Translations under genes and position numbers: made by a program | In this document: positions 1 to 6,291 of the stretch, piece after piece | Layout: each line of letters opens with the position of its first letter | Numbering within the stretch: the first letter of the stretch is position 1 | Assembly: GCA_008501785.1 (NCBI GenBank) | Contig: QQUD01000544.1 | Span: forward strand, 1-7,845 | DNA: 7,845 nt | Direction of reading: 5' to 3' | DNA from: Chloroflexota bacterium | Lineage (GTDB): Bacteria; Chloroflexota; Anaerolineae; Promineifilales; Promineifilaceae | The notes under the pieces: model-generated | Databases searched by the model: none | What the model was told of the DNA's origin: nothing | The model's input: only the letters and a program-made list of their open reading frames with translations

Positions 1-912
1 GATCGGCGCGAGTGTACCCAATCCCTGCACCCACTGAATCGCGTGAACTTCTGGCACCGACAAAATTTGGTCCAAATGCCGCGCCACGCCCGGACCATCT
101 ACGTGATAAATATTGTGGTCCATCGTTTTTACTTCTTCACGCAGGTAGGGGAGGCTAAATTTGTTGAAAAACTTGGGCGAAATCATGGCGCTCCAGTCGC
201 AGCTAGGCACATGCATTTTGCCAAAAGACGGCAAGCCAATCCAGGTAGAAGAAGGTTGACCGGCAGCTTTGATCATGTCATCAAAATGGTCAAAAATTTC
301 CTGGAAATCTTTAAATGCAAATGTGATTAGATTGTGCAATTCTTCGGGATGGTCGTATACATCCATGCAAAGCTGAGTCGAGCCACGCCACGCCATCGCA
401 CAATCTTCGCCAGGGTGGAAATCGGTATAGCCCACGAGGAATTTGCCTGCACATCGTTCAAGAGCGTGCTGCGTAAGTTCTTCCAGCTTTTTGAAGTAGA
501 CATTGTCTCTGCTGAAATGCAATTTTTCCACATCATCCCACGTTTTTACAAAGGGATGTGACCAGGATGTGACGTCACCAAATTCTAGTTCAGCGCCATA
601 AAAAGCGGCGTACACATCTGGTCCTAAATTGGGCGAGAAGATGGGGAAGGTTTCGCCATAAAAGCGCTGGCCTTCAATCGATTTTAAGTAATTCTCAACT
701 TGATATTCAACATCAAACCACAGCTCGCGCTGTTCTTCGGGTGTGCGTTTGACGCCTGAATCGACATTAAACTGGGAATTGTGTGCAAAAAAACGAACGG
801 GAACGCGGTCGATAATTTCCTGTTCGTACCAGGCATACACGCGCTCCATTGCTTTATCGAAATGCGGCATACCTTCTAGTTCCATATGCCATTTTGTTTG
901 TTGGTCGTCCAT
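1..912 (-). CDS. URO-D superfamily protein (uroporphyrinogen decarboxylase-like), 3' end cut off
   Basis: The 304 codons visible are open from ATG at 912 to the window edge, so the C-terminus is missing (the family is usually about 340-390 residues). A strong RBS (GGAGGAG, 916-922) fixes the start. Features seen: an aromatic-rich N-terminal segment, a YTDFHPGEDCAMAWRG stretch (162-177), a WIGLPSFGKMHVPSCDWSAM stretch (224-243), ISPKFFNKFSLPYLREE (244-260) and then YHVDGPG (269-275). The order 'ISP..F...PYL' followed by 'hHxDG' is typical of URO-D-fold methyltransferase-like proteins (PF01208). In the characterised methylcobamide methyltransferases MtaA and CmuA the equivalent motif is H-x-C; here it is H270-V-D272, so the classical zinc site looks altered. 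No heme genes are nearby, so a hemE role is unlikely. It is probably the last visible gene of the operon, 97 bases after the lactonase gene. Family assignment is fairly sure; the substrate is unknown. Confidence 0.85.
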   Translation of the reverse strand, partial: MDDQQTKWHMELEGMPHFDKAMERVYAWYEQEIIDRVPVRFFAHNSQFNVDSGVKRTPEEQRELWFDVEYQVENYLKSIEGQRFYGETFPIFSPNLGPDVYAAFYGAELEFGDVTSWSHPFVKTWDDVEKLHFSRDNVYFKKLEELTQHALERCAGKFLVGYTDFHPGEDCAMAWRGSTQLCMDVYDHPEELHNLITFAFKDFQEIFDHFDDMIKAAGQPSSTWIGLPSFGKMHVPSCDWSAMISPKFFNKFSLPYLREEVKTMDHNIYHVDGPGVARHLDQILSVPEVHAIQWVQGLGTLAPI

Positions 913-931
913 TGACTCCTCCAGTTGAATT

Positions 932-1013
932 AGTAAGCAGTAAGCAGTCAGGTAGTTTGCAGTAGGGCAATAATGCAGTTGTCTGCTCACTGCCCTACTG
1001 CCTCACTGCTCAC
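932..1013. repeat. Fold-back array of CAGT-containing 7-8 bp units (type 1)
   Basis: The left side carries GTAAGCA, GTAAGCA, GTCAGGT and GCAGTAGGGCA. The right side carries the complementary order TGCTCAC, TGCCCTAC, TGCCTCAC, TGCTCAC. A perfect 11-bp inverted pair GCAGTAGGGCA (959-969) / TGCCCTACTGC (991-1001) lies at the core, with a 21-base loop and an imperfect outward extension. The array fills the gap between two genes, and the TGA stop of the lactonase gene (1010-1012) lies in its last unit. No U-run follows, so it is not a canonical terminator. It could stabilise mRNA or lower expression of the downstream gene. Confidence 0.75.
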
Positions 1014-1972
1014 TTTCTTAAATCTGGGTCAAGCCATCTTTTCGGATTATGCTGCCAGATTGTGTCTATTTCTTGTTGTGTAAAGCCTTCGGCAAACAGG
1101 CGTTGGGTAAAGGTCGTGATCAAGTAGTCGAAGCCTGGACCGCCGCCATAAGCTTTCCAGTAGGATCGGCGGGCCATGTCGCCGCCGAGCGTGATATGAT
1201 TGCCTAAACCTGCGTCAAACATGCGGCGCATCAGGTCTATCACGAGGTGTTCAGGCTGGTACTTGATGCGACCAGGCGTGTCGTATTGCAGGAATGCGCC
1301 ACGTTTGGCCCACTGCTGGTGCATGTTGAAATCTGGATTGCGGTCAACGTGGCTGAGAATGACGCGATGGGGCGGGACGCCAGCCGCCTCAAGTAAATCA
1401 AGCAGTTCATGACAGGCAGTGCCTCTTTCGGTGTGGCAGAGAACGGGAACGGCCGTTTCCCCAAACACTCGTCCCACAGCTCGAATCAATTTCTTCATAT
1501 TCTCATTCACAAACTGATAATCCCCCGCCACTTTCATCATGCCAGCCTTGACATGGCTGCGATTCACGACGGGACCATCGTAACCATTACGATCCGCGCC
1601 TTCCACAATTTCAGCCAGCAGCAAATCGGTGATTGTGGATTCGTCGTAGCGATATTGCCAATGGTCTTTCAGGTAAAAACGGCCGTGTTGAAACCCCGTC
1701 GGCACCACAATCGGCACATTTGTAGCCTTGCTGACGGCTATCAACTTGTCCACATTGCGACCACAGCCAAACGGCTGCGTGTCCACAATCGCACCGCCGC
1801 CAGCATCACGCCAGCGACCAATTTCCTCAACCGCTTTTTCCACGCTGTCTAGCTTGAAATCTGGCTCCTTCATCACAGTTAGCCCACCGTCAAGAATGAC
1901 GTGATCGTGGGCATTGATGCGGCCTAGTTCGGTTACGGGAATGGGTCCGAGTGTGGTTTCGATGGTTGTCAT
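1010..1972 (-). CDS. Phosphotriesterase-family metal-dependent hydrolase, probable (phospho)sugar lactonase
   Basis: A 320-residue amidohydrolase-fold protein of normal length for the PTE family (COG1735). All expected binuclear metal ligands are visible: H22 and H24 (NAHDH), K147 in GMMKVAG as the probable carboxylated lysine, H180 (CHTERGT), H208 (SHVDRN) and D265 (LGGDMARRSYW). The family includes PTE, lactonases, and the phospho-furanose lactonases known from mycoplasmas. The GGDMARRSYW loop and the CHTERGT/SHVDRN strands look to me closer to the sugar-lactonase branch than to organophosphate hydrolases (inference). The start ATG at 1972 overlaps the stop of the flavoprotein gene by 4 bases (ATGA), which points to translational coupling and a linked function, for example opening a lactone made by an upstream oxidation. 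Residues 172-175 (ETAV) and 97-98 (GR) are encoded by copies of the iterated palindrome ACGGCCGT. Family confidence is high; the substrate is uncertain. Confidence 0.9.
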   Translation of the reverse strand: MTTIETTLGPIPVTELGRINAHDHVILDGGLTVMKEPDFKLDSVEKAVEEIGRWRDAGGGAIVDTQPFGCGRNVDKLIAVSKATNVPIVVPTGFQHGRFYLKDHWQYRYDESTITDLLLAEIVEGADRNGYDGPVVNRSHVKAGMMKVAGDYQFVNENMKKLIRAVGRVFGETAVPVLCHTERGTACHELLDLLEAAGVPPHRVILSHVDRNPDFNMHQQWAKRGAFLQYDTPGRIKYQPEHLVIDLMRRMFDAGLGNHITLGGDMARRSYWKAYGGGPGFDYLITTFTQRLFAEGFTQQEIDTIWQHNPKRWLDPDLRK

Positions 1973-3306
1973 GAAACGGCCGTTTCCTCTCCACCATCCA
2001 TCTGAATCTCACCAAACTTAGCCCCCATGCGCCGCAAATCGTCTTGCAGTTGGGAAACACTGATTTCGTGTGGATGCTGTTCTTGTTTGATTGCAATCGC
2101 AGCTGCTGTGCCAGCCGCTTGCCCCATCGTCATCGTCTGCGCCATCGAGCGGCAGGATGCGTGAGCATCATGCGTCGCACTGAAGCAGCGACCTGCCACC
2201 AGCAGCCCGCTCACCTCTTGCGGCAGCAGCGTGCGGTACGGTATGTCATACGTCATGCCATTGGGCAAATAAATCCAGGTCGTGTCGGTGCCGGGGCTGT
2301 GGTCTTCAATGGGTGCGCCACAGGCTCCGATAGCGTCGTCAAATTTACGGGCGGATAGGCAGTCGTCGCGGGTGAGGCGGTAACGGCCGTAAACCCTGCG
2401 CGTTTCTCGCACCCCAATCGACGGATTCAGCCACGAAAGCTGTGCCTGTTCATAACCGGGAACCCTATCCCGCAAAAATCGCGCATATTCCAGGGCTTGC
2501 TTGCGCCCTTCAATTTCGGCGGCAGTCAGGGCTACCGGGTCCGTTCCATCTACATCGGCAATGCGGGTCATAATCGTGTGAATGACGCCCTGCTGCGTGG
2601 TGATGTGCCAGCTTCCTTCACGGCGAGGCAGGTCATACTTGCCACTCGCTGCGGCTTCCTCCATCTTGGCCCACATCGCTTTTTTGCCAAATGCTTTGGC
2701 TTTGTCGGTGTCCACATGAATCATGCGAAATGTGGTGGTCAGCGTTTGTGCCGGGTCGATGTCACCTGCGCGTTCGTAGGGTGTACCTGCTTGATGGCAC
2801 ACATCTGCATCTCCAGTGGCGTCAATCACAACCGGCGCGGTGATTTTCATCAGTCCACGCTTGCCATTGACAATCACGCCGCTGATGCGGTTGCCATCCA
2901 TAATCACATCGGTGCAAAAGCTGTGATAGAGAAGTTTTACACCTGCTGCCAGCGCCAAATTTTCCCAAACCACGCGCAAAATCATGGGGTCGTAGGTGAT
3001 GCCCGTACCCGCGCCAAAGGTGTTGGGGCGCTCAAACGCCGCGTTGTACTGATTCAGCCCAGCAACCACATCATCAGGAATGCCGCCGACGACTTTGTAG
3101 GCAACTGAGCCGGGTGTGTAGTAGCCGTAAAATGTGTCGAGTACTTGTGTGCTAGTTCCGCCCAGAAACCCAAATCTCTCGACTAGCACGGTCTTAGCGC
3201 CATTGCGTGCTGCTGCAATCGCAGCAGAAGCCCCCGCTGTGCCAGCCCCGACCACAATCACGTCAGCATCCCACAGATGTATTAGTTTTTTGGTGTAAAC
3301 TTCCAT
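1969..3306 (-). CDS. FAD-dependent oxidoreductase (FAD_oxidored family, PF12831-like)
   Basis: A 445-residue cytosolic flavoprotein without signal peptide or membrane segment. It has an N-terminal Rossmann dinucleotide site VVGAGTAG (18-25) with an acidic residue after the second strand (LVERFG, E43). Next come GFLGGTST (46-53), DATGDADV (162-169), the family-typical GVRETRRVYGRYRLT (298-312), and the C-terminal AGRCFSATHDAHASCRSMAQ block (371-390) followed by TMGQAAGTAAA. These conserved blocks are characteristic of the 'FAD-dependent oxidoreductase' group often found in sugar or sugar-acid clusters. The reading frame is open 19 codons further upstream (ATG at 3363), but that stretch reads through low-complexity repeat, while ATG 3306 has a good RBS, so 3306 is chosen. 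The last residues (GGEETAVS) come from an AAACGGCCGTTT palindrome, and the stop overlaps the lactonase start. The substrate is not deducible. Confidence 0.9.
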   Translation of the reverse strand: MEVYTKKLIHLWDADVIVVGAGTAGASAAIAAARNGAKTVLVERFGFLGGTSTQVLDTFYGYYTPGSVAYKVVGGIPDDVVAGLNQYNAAFERPNTFGAGTGITYDPMILRVVWENLALAAGVKLLYHSFCTDVIMDGNRISGVIVNGKRGLMKITAPVVIDATGDADVCHQAGTPYERAGDIDPAQTLTTTFRMIHVDTDKAKAFGKKAMWAKMEEAAASGKYDLPRREGSWHITTQQGVIHTIMTRIADVDGTDPVALTAAEIEGRKQALEYARFLRDRVPGYEQAQLSWLNPSIGVRETRRVYGRYRLTRDDCLSARKFDDAIGACGAPIEDHSPGTDTTWIYLPNGMTYDIPYRTLLPQEVSGLLVAGRCFSATHDAHASCRSMAQTMTMGQAAGTAAAIAIKQEQHPHEISVSQLQDDLRRMGAKFGEIQMDGGEETAVS

Positions 3307-3312
3307 TTTTTT

Positions 3313-3316
3313 CTCC
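3313..3316 (-). promoter_or_regulatory. Ribosome binding site that sets the flavoprotein start
   Basis: The minus strand reads GGAG, six A residues, then ATG (3306). The upstream alternative ATG at 3363 lies in G/C-tract repeat and its extra 19 residues (rich in Pro, Gln and Ser) match no part of the fold, so this RBS decides for the shorter protein. Confidence 0.8.
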
Positions 3317-3322
3317 GTTAGT

Positions 3323-3388
3323 GGGGATTGGGGGCTGGGGGTTGGGGGTTGGGGAATCCCCAATCCCTAATCCCTAATCTCCAATCCT
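3323..3388. repeat. Fold-back array of GGGGATT-type heptads (type 2)
   Basis: The plus strand has G-rich 7-bp units (GGGGATT, GGGGGCT, GGGGGTT, GGGGGTT, GGGG), then the complementary series (AATCCCC, AATCCCT, AATCCCT, AATCTCC, AATCC). The core stem is TTGGGG (3349-3354) / CCCCAA (3358-3363) with a 3-base loop. It fills the gap from 5 bases past the SDR stop to 6 bases before the flavoprotein RBS. The five plus-strand G-tracts with 2-3 base loops also match the G-quadruplex pattern. Such heptad repeats resemble the short tandem repeats described in cyanobacteria. Confidence 0.85.
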
Positions 3389-3392
3389 TATT

Positions 3393-4160
3393 TCATTGTG
3401 CCGACCACCCACCATCAACCGGAATGATTGTGCCAGTAATAAATTTAGCATCGCTGCTCGCAAGAAAAACGGCCGTTTCCGCCACATCCCCCACCTCACC
3501 AACCGGCCCCAATGGCTGCCAAAATCCCACTTGTGTCAACAGGTCAGGGTCAGCTTTTGTCCGTTTTGCCATCACCGTATCGACCAAACCGGGCGCAATG
3601 CTGTTGGCCCGCACGCCATCTTTAGCATAGTGCGTGGCAATGTTGCGCGTCAGGCCGATAATGGCGGCTTTGGATGTCATGTAGGCGTGTGTGTCGTACA
3701 GTCCTTGTGTGCCGACCAGCCCCAGCACCGAGGACATCGTGATGATGCAGCCTTTGGTTTTCAGCAGTTCGGGCAGAGCATATTTGCAGGCCAGAAATGT
3801 GCCGCGCAGGTTGACATTCATGATGGTGTCCCAACCGTCTACCGTGCAATCGTGAACGGGACCGTCACCAAACTTGCGCCCGCCAATGCCTGCATTGCTG
3901 ACGAGAATGTCTAAACGGCCGTATTCATCCACAGCCCTTATCACCATCCCTTCCACCTGTTCTGGATTCGAGACGTCGGTGGGGTGGGAAACGGCCGTTT
4001 CCCCACGCGCCACAATCCCATCCGCACACGCCTGCGCCATCTCCGCATCCAAATCAGCTACCACCACCCGCGCACCTTCCCGCGCAAACGCCTCCGCAAT
4101 TCCACGCCCAATCCCGCGTCCGGCTCCGGTGATAATGGTGACTTTGTTTTTTAATCGCAT
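3393..4160 (-). CDS. Short-chain dehydrogenase/reductase (classical SDR), probably NAD-dependent
   Basis: A 255-residue classical SDR of normal length. Visible motifs: TGAGRGIG (11-18) for the cofactor, D36 at the end of the second strand in VVVADLD (an acid there favours NAD(H) over NADP(H)), SNAG (88-91), N115 in MNVN, catalytic S143/S144 in TMSSVLG, Y160-x-x-x-K164 in AYMTSK, APG (189-191), and the C-terminal ITGTIIPVDGGW. All catalytic residues are present, so it should be active, interconverting an alcohol and a ketone. The start at 4160 is supported by GGAG (4167-4170) six bases upstream. It lies between the kinase and the flavoprotein in the same operon, which suggests oxidation of a sugar, polyol or sugar acid. 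Three copies of ACGGCCGT lie in this gene. Two of them encode ETAV peptides (54-57 and 228-231), and one copy extends to an 18-bp perfect palindrome (3986-4003). Confidence 0.95.
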   Translation of the reverse strand: MRLKNKVTIITGAGRGIGRGIAEAFAREGARVVVADLDAEMAQACADGIVARGETAVSHPTDVSNPEQVEGMVIRAVDEYGRLDILVSNAGIGGRKFGDGPVHDCTVDGWDTIMNVNLRGTFLACKYALPELLKTKGCIITMSSVLGLVGTQGLYDTHAYMTSKAAIIGLTRNIATHYAKDGVRANSIAPGLVDTVMAKRTKADPDLLTQVGFWQPLGPVGEVGDVAETAVFLASSDAKFITGTIIPVDGGWSAQ

Positions 4161-4176
4161 AGTTTTCTCCGAATAT

Positions 4177-4258
4177 GGGGACTGGGGGTTGGGGACTGGG
4201 GGATGGGGGGAGTGCGCAATCCCCAGTCCCTAGCCCCTAATCCCCAGTCCCAATCTCC
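4177..4258. repeat. Fold-back array of GGGGACT-type heptads (type 3), overlapping the kinase 3' end
   Basis: Left units on the plus strand are GGGGACT, GGGGGTT, GGGGACT, GGGGGAT, GGGGGG. After a short GTGCGC loop come AATCCCC, AGTCCCT, AGCCCCT, AATCCCC, AGTCCC, AATCTCC. The right arm runs into the kinase gene: its TAG stop (4237-4239) and about its last six codons are made from repeat units. The left arm stops 6 bases short of the SDR RBS. The architecture is the same as the array at 3323-3388 but the unit order differs, so it is not a simple copy. The five G-tracts also make it a G-quadruplex candidate. Confidence 0.85.
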
Positions 4259-5736
4259 GCCAATTGTGCAAATTCATCTCGCAGCAGCGGATATAAACGC
4301 TGATACATGTCAAAAAGAGGTGCGTAAATGGCTTGCCGGTCTGGGCGAGGTTTGTAGATGTGGCCGACGTAGGCTTCATTTTCAGCGGTGGCAACTGGGT
4401 CATCAATCAGCCCTAGGCCAACGGCGGCCAGCAGGGCATTGCCCAGCGGCGCACCGGCATTATCGACCATCACCGAAATAGGAGCGCCCACAACGTCAGC
4501 CATGATTTGACACCACAACGGACTGCGGGTCGGACCACCCACGGCGCGAATCTCGTTGATTTTTGCACCAACTTCGGTGGCAATTTTGACATTGTGCGCA
4601 ATTGCGTAAGCTGCGCCTTCCATCACGGCGCGAATAAATTGGGGTTGTTCGGTACGCATACTCAACCCAAAAAAGACGCCGCGTGCGTTGCCGTCATTGA
4701 TTGGCTGCAATTCACCACTCAAATACGGTAGAAAAATTACGCCATCTGCGCCAGCGTTGCTTTGCGCCGCCAGTGCAGTTAGTGTGCCAAAATCGGCATG
4801 TTCACCCAACAAGTCACGACACCAGCTTAATGCGCCCCCGACAGCCGCCATCGAGCCACCAAGCAGCTGTTTATCGGGCAAGACATGTCGAAACGCTAAC
4901 AGTTGTGGGTGTATGATTGGCGCATCCTCGACAACATACATCGTGCCAGCCGTGCCCAATGACAAAAAAGCCTGTCCTGGTTTCCCTGCACCAATAGCGA
5001 GTCCAGCCGATGAAGTATCTTCGCCGCCTGCAATCACGGGCGTACCGGGGCATAAACCCAATTCTCGCGCTGCAAGATTTGTCAATTTACCAATGATTTC
5101 ATGGCTATGCGTAACTTCTGGGTATAGTTTGCGTGGTAGTCCAAAAGCGTCAATCAGGTTGTCAGACCAATTATCGTTTGCCAAATCGAATGCAAATAAA
5201 ATACTGGCATCTGAGATGTTTTCGACTGGGGTGCCCGTTAGTCGAAAATTGATGTAGCCGGTGCTGGTTAAGCTGCATTGAGCCGCCACAATCGATTCCG
5301 GTTCGTGCTCTTGCAGCCACATGAGAACCGGGTCGGCGTTGTAGGGTGCGGGTTGTTTGCCGTTATGCTGCAAGATGGCGGCGGCGCAGGTTTGGCGCAA
5401 TGTTTCGCTTTGTGGTTCGGCGCGGCTGTCCATCCAAATAATGGCTGGGCGCACGACCTCGCCTTTGTTGTCGATGAGGGTGACGGCGCAGCCCTGCCCG
5501 CTGATGCCAATGCCGATGATTTGGGCGGGAACGGCCGTTACCATCCCCATCACCTCTCGCGTCACCGTCACCGCCCCTTGCCACCAATCTTCCGGGTCTT
5601 GTTCGACATGGTTGGGGGCAGGGCGGTAGGTTGGGTAGCCGGTATGCGCCTGGGCAACCACGCGCCCATCTGGTGTGGCTAACACGGCTTTGATATTGGT
5701 TGTGCCAATGTCTATTCCCAACAGTAAATCTGACAT
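4237..5736 (-). CDS. FGGY-family carbohydrate kinase (xylulokinase/gluconokinase-like)
   Basis: A 499-residue ATP-dependent sugar kinase of typical FGGY length with both actin-like domains. Seen: LGIDIGTTNIKAV (6-18, phosphate-binding hairpin), HVEQDPEDWW (43-52), IGISGQG (77-82 region), IIWMDSRAE (99-107, sugar-binding D103), IAGGEDTSSAGLAIGAG (235-251) with probable catalytic base D240, SLGTAGT (259-265), GVIFLPYLSGE (332-342), RAVMEGAAYAI (369-379), AVGGPTRSPLW (398-408, adenosine motif) and GAPLGNALLA (428-437). All catalytic elements are intact. The substrate cannot be read from sequence; SGQG where xylulokinases have SGQMHG speaks against a plain xylulokinase. It is the first gene of the predicted operon, with a modest RBS (GGAAG, 5 bases before ATG). 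The C-terminal EIGTGD and the stop codon are supplied by the repeat array behind it. Confidence 0.93.
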   Translation of the reverse strand: MSDLLLGIDIGTTNIKAVLATPDGRVVAQAHTGYPTYRPAPNHVEQDPEDWWQGAVTVTREVMGMVTAVPAQIIGIGISGQGCAVTLIDNKGEVVRPAIIWMDSRAEPQSETLRQTCAAAILQHNGKQPAPYNADPVLMWLQEHEPESIVAAQCSLTSTGYINFRLTGTPVENISDASILFAFDLANDNWSDNLIDAFGLPRKLYPEVTHSHEIIGKLTNLAARELGLCPGTPVIAGGEDTSSAGLAIGAGKPGQAFLSLGTAGTMYVVEDAPIIHPQLLAFRHVLPDKQLLGGSMAAVGGALSWCRDLLGEHADFGTLTALAAQSNAGADGVIFLPYLSGELQPINDGNARGVFFGLSMRTEQPQFIRAVMEGAAYAIAHNVKIATEVGAKINEIRAVGGPTRSPLWCQIMADVVGAPISVMVDNAGAPLGNALLAAVGLGLIDDPVATAENEAYVGHIYKPRPDRQAIYAPLFDMYQRLYPLLRDEFAQLAEIGTGD

Positions 5737-5784
5737 ATTACTTCCGCATTTTCTGAGGGCTAAACCAATTTGTGTTTATCGTGA

Positions 5785-5847
5785 TCGTAATCGTAATTCG
5801 TGATCGTAATCGATTTTTTCGATTACGATCACGAATTACGATTACGA
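5785..5847. repeat. Perfect 28-bp hairpin built of TCGTAA/TCGTGA units (type 4 fold-back)
   Basis: Arms 5785-5812 and 5820-5847 are exact reverse complements with a 7-base loop (ATTTTTT). Each arm is itself a run of 6-7 bp units (TCGTAA, TCGTAAT, TCGTGA, TCGTAA). It lies 49 bases upstream of the kinase start and inside the predicted leader transcript. In the minus-strand RNA the loop is A-rich and no U-run follows the stem, so it does not look like an intrinsic terminator. It could act as a roadblock, an mRNA-stability element or a protein site. Confidence 0.9.
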
Positions 5848-5907
5848 ATATGTAGCCCGGTTTCCATTGATTTTTCTTTTAGTTACCGATTCTTGCAAAG
5901 TATGTTC

Positions 5908-5936
5908 AATATAGTGGGCGTTTGTGTGCAATTCAA
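5908..5936 (-). promoter_or_regulatory. Sigma70-type promoter for the kinase-SDR-flavoprotein-lactonase operon
   Basis: The minus strand has TTGAAT (-35, 5931-5936), a 17-base spacer and TATATT (-10, 5908-5913), matching consensus at 4/6 and 5/6 positions with ideal spacing. Transcription would start near 5901, giving a leader of about 165 bases that contains the 28-bp hairpin. This is a prediction from sequence only; other weaker promoters may exist. Confidence 0.55.
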
Positions 5937-5945
5937 TGGGTTTGC

Positions 5946-5970
5946 TGCTCATTTGTGGTTGAAATGAGCA
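5946..5970. promoter_or_regulatory. 9-bp dyad upstream of the -35, operator or activator site candidate
   Basis: TGCTCATTT (5946-5954) and AAATGAGCA (5962-5970) are exact reverse complements separated by 7 bases. The centre is about 57 bases upstream of the predicted start point, a position typical of class I activator sites. It has no U-run on either side, which argues against a terminator. The regulator is unknown and not encoded in the window. Confidence 0.45.
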
Positions 5971-6008
5971 AAATTATGTTTGTTTTGAGATGCAGTCAGG
6001 CAACACCC

Positions 6009-6091
6009 GGCAAGGCGTGAACGCCCTGCCTACGAGATGAAAGGCCCTCCGGGCCTCAGATCTTAGCCCTGAAAGGGCTTCCACCTCGTAG
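6009..6091. other. Cluster of three short hairpins closed by an outer stem
   Basis: A hairpin GGCA-A-GGCG / CGCC-C-TGCC (6009-6030, one mismatch) is followed by AGGCCC-TCC-GGGCCT (6042-6056) and AGCCCT-GAA-AGGGCT (6065-6079). The last two are enclosed by CTACGAG (6030-6036) / CTCGTAG (6085-6091), giving a cloverleaf-like branched fold. It lies between the element copy downstream of the URO-D gene and the operon promoter. It could be an intergenic repeat family, a processing or termination region, or a structured RNA; no tRNA features are present. Confidence 0.5.
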
Positions 6092-6101
6092 CCGGGGGAT
6101 T

Positions 6102-6254
6102 ATGAAGGTTAAGAAAATAAAACGGTAATAGGGAACTTGTCATTCCCGCGCAGGCGGGAATCCATGACGTAGTCGAGTAGATTCCCGCCTGCGCGGGAAT
6201 GACAGGGCCACATTTTGTAGTTTTCTATTACCTGATTAATTATTTAACCTCCAT
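6102..6254 (+). mobile_element. MITE-like 153-bp inverted-repeat element, copy 1
   Basis: The outer 30-bp imperfect terminal inverted repeats (6102-6131 and 6225-6254, 23/30 matching) begin ATGAAGGTTAA / ATGGAGGTTAA and end GTAATAG. Inside are 25-bp perfect inverted arms (6138-6162 / 6180-6204), each containing ATTCCCGC-GCAG-GCGGGAAT. There is no coding capacity, so it would depend on an outside transposase. The 20-bp inner motif fits the pattern ATTCCC-N8-GGGAAT known as dRS3 in Neisseria, although this motif is widespread in bacteria. The copy is embedded in a separate 10-bp inverted repeat, GCCGGGGGAT (6091-6100) / ATCCCCCGGC (6256-6265). Confidence 0.85.
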
Positions 6255-6291
6255 TATCCCCCGGCGGCGTGTGCAATGAAATTTGCCATAT

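Noticed and set aside
1010..1972. Organophosphate-degrading phosphotriesterase
   Set aside because: The metal ligands are common to the whole family, and the loop motifs and sugar-kinase context fit a lactonase better.
1409..3108. Long plus-strand open frames opposite the lactonase and flavoprotein genes
   Set aside because: They are antisense shadows of well-supported genes, with no family motifs or RBS.
3307..3363. N-terminal extension of the flavoprotein from ATG 3363
   Set aside because: It reads through the heptad repeat, gives a Pro/Gln/Ser-rich tail foreign to the fold, and the RBS supports ATG 3306.
4688..5682. Plus-strand frames opposite the kinase
   Set aside because: Antisense shadows; their composition simply mirrors the kinase codons.
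5785..5847. Rho-independent terminator
   Set aside because: The stem is long and AT-rich with no U-run after it in either direction; the T-run is in the loop.
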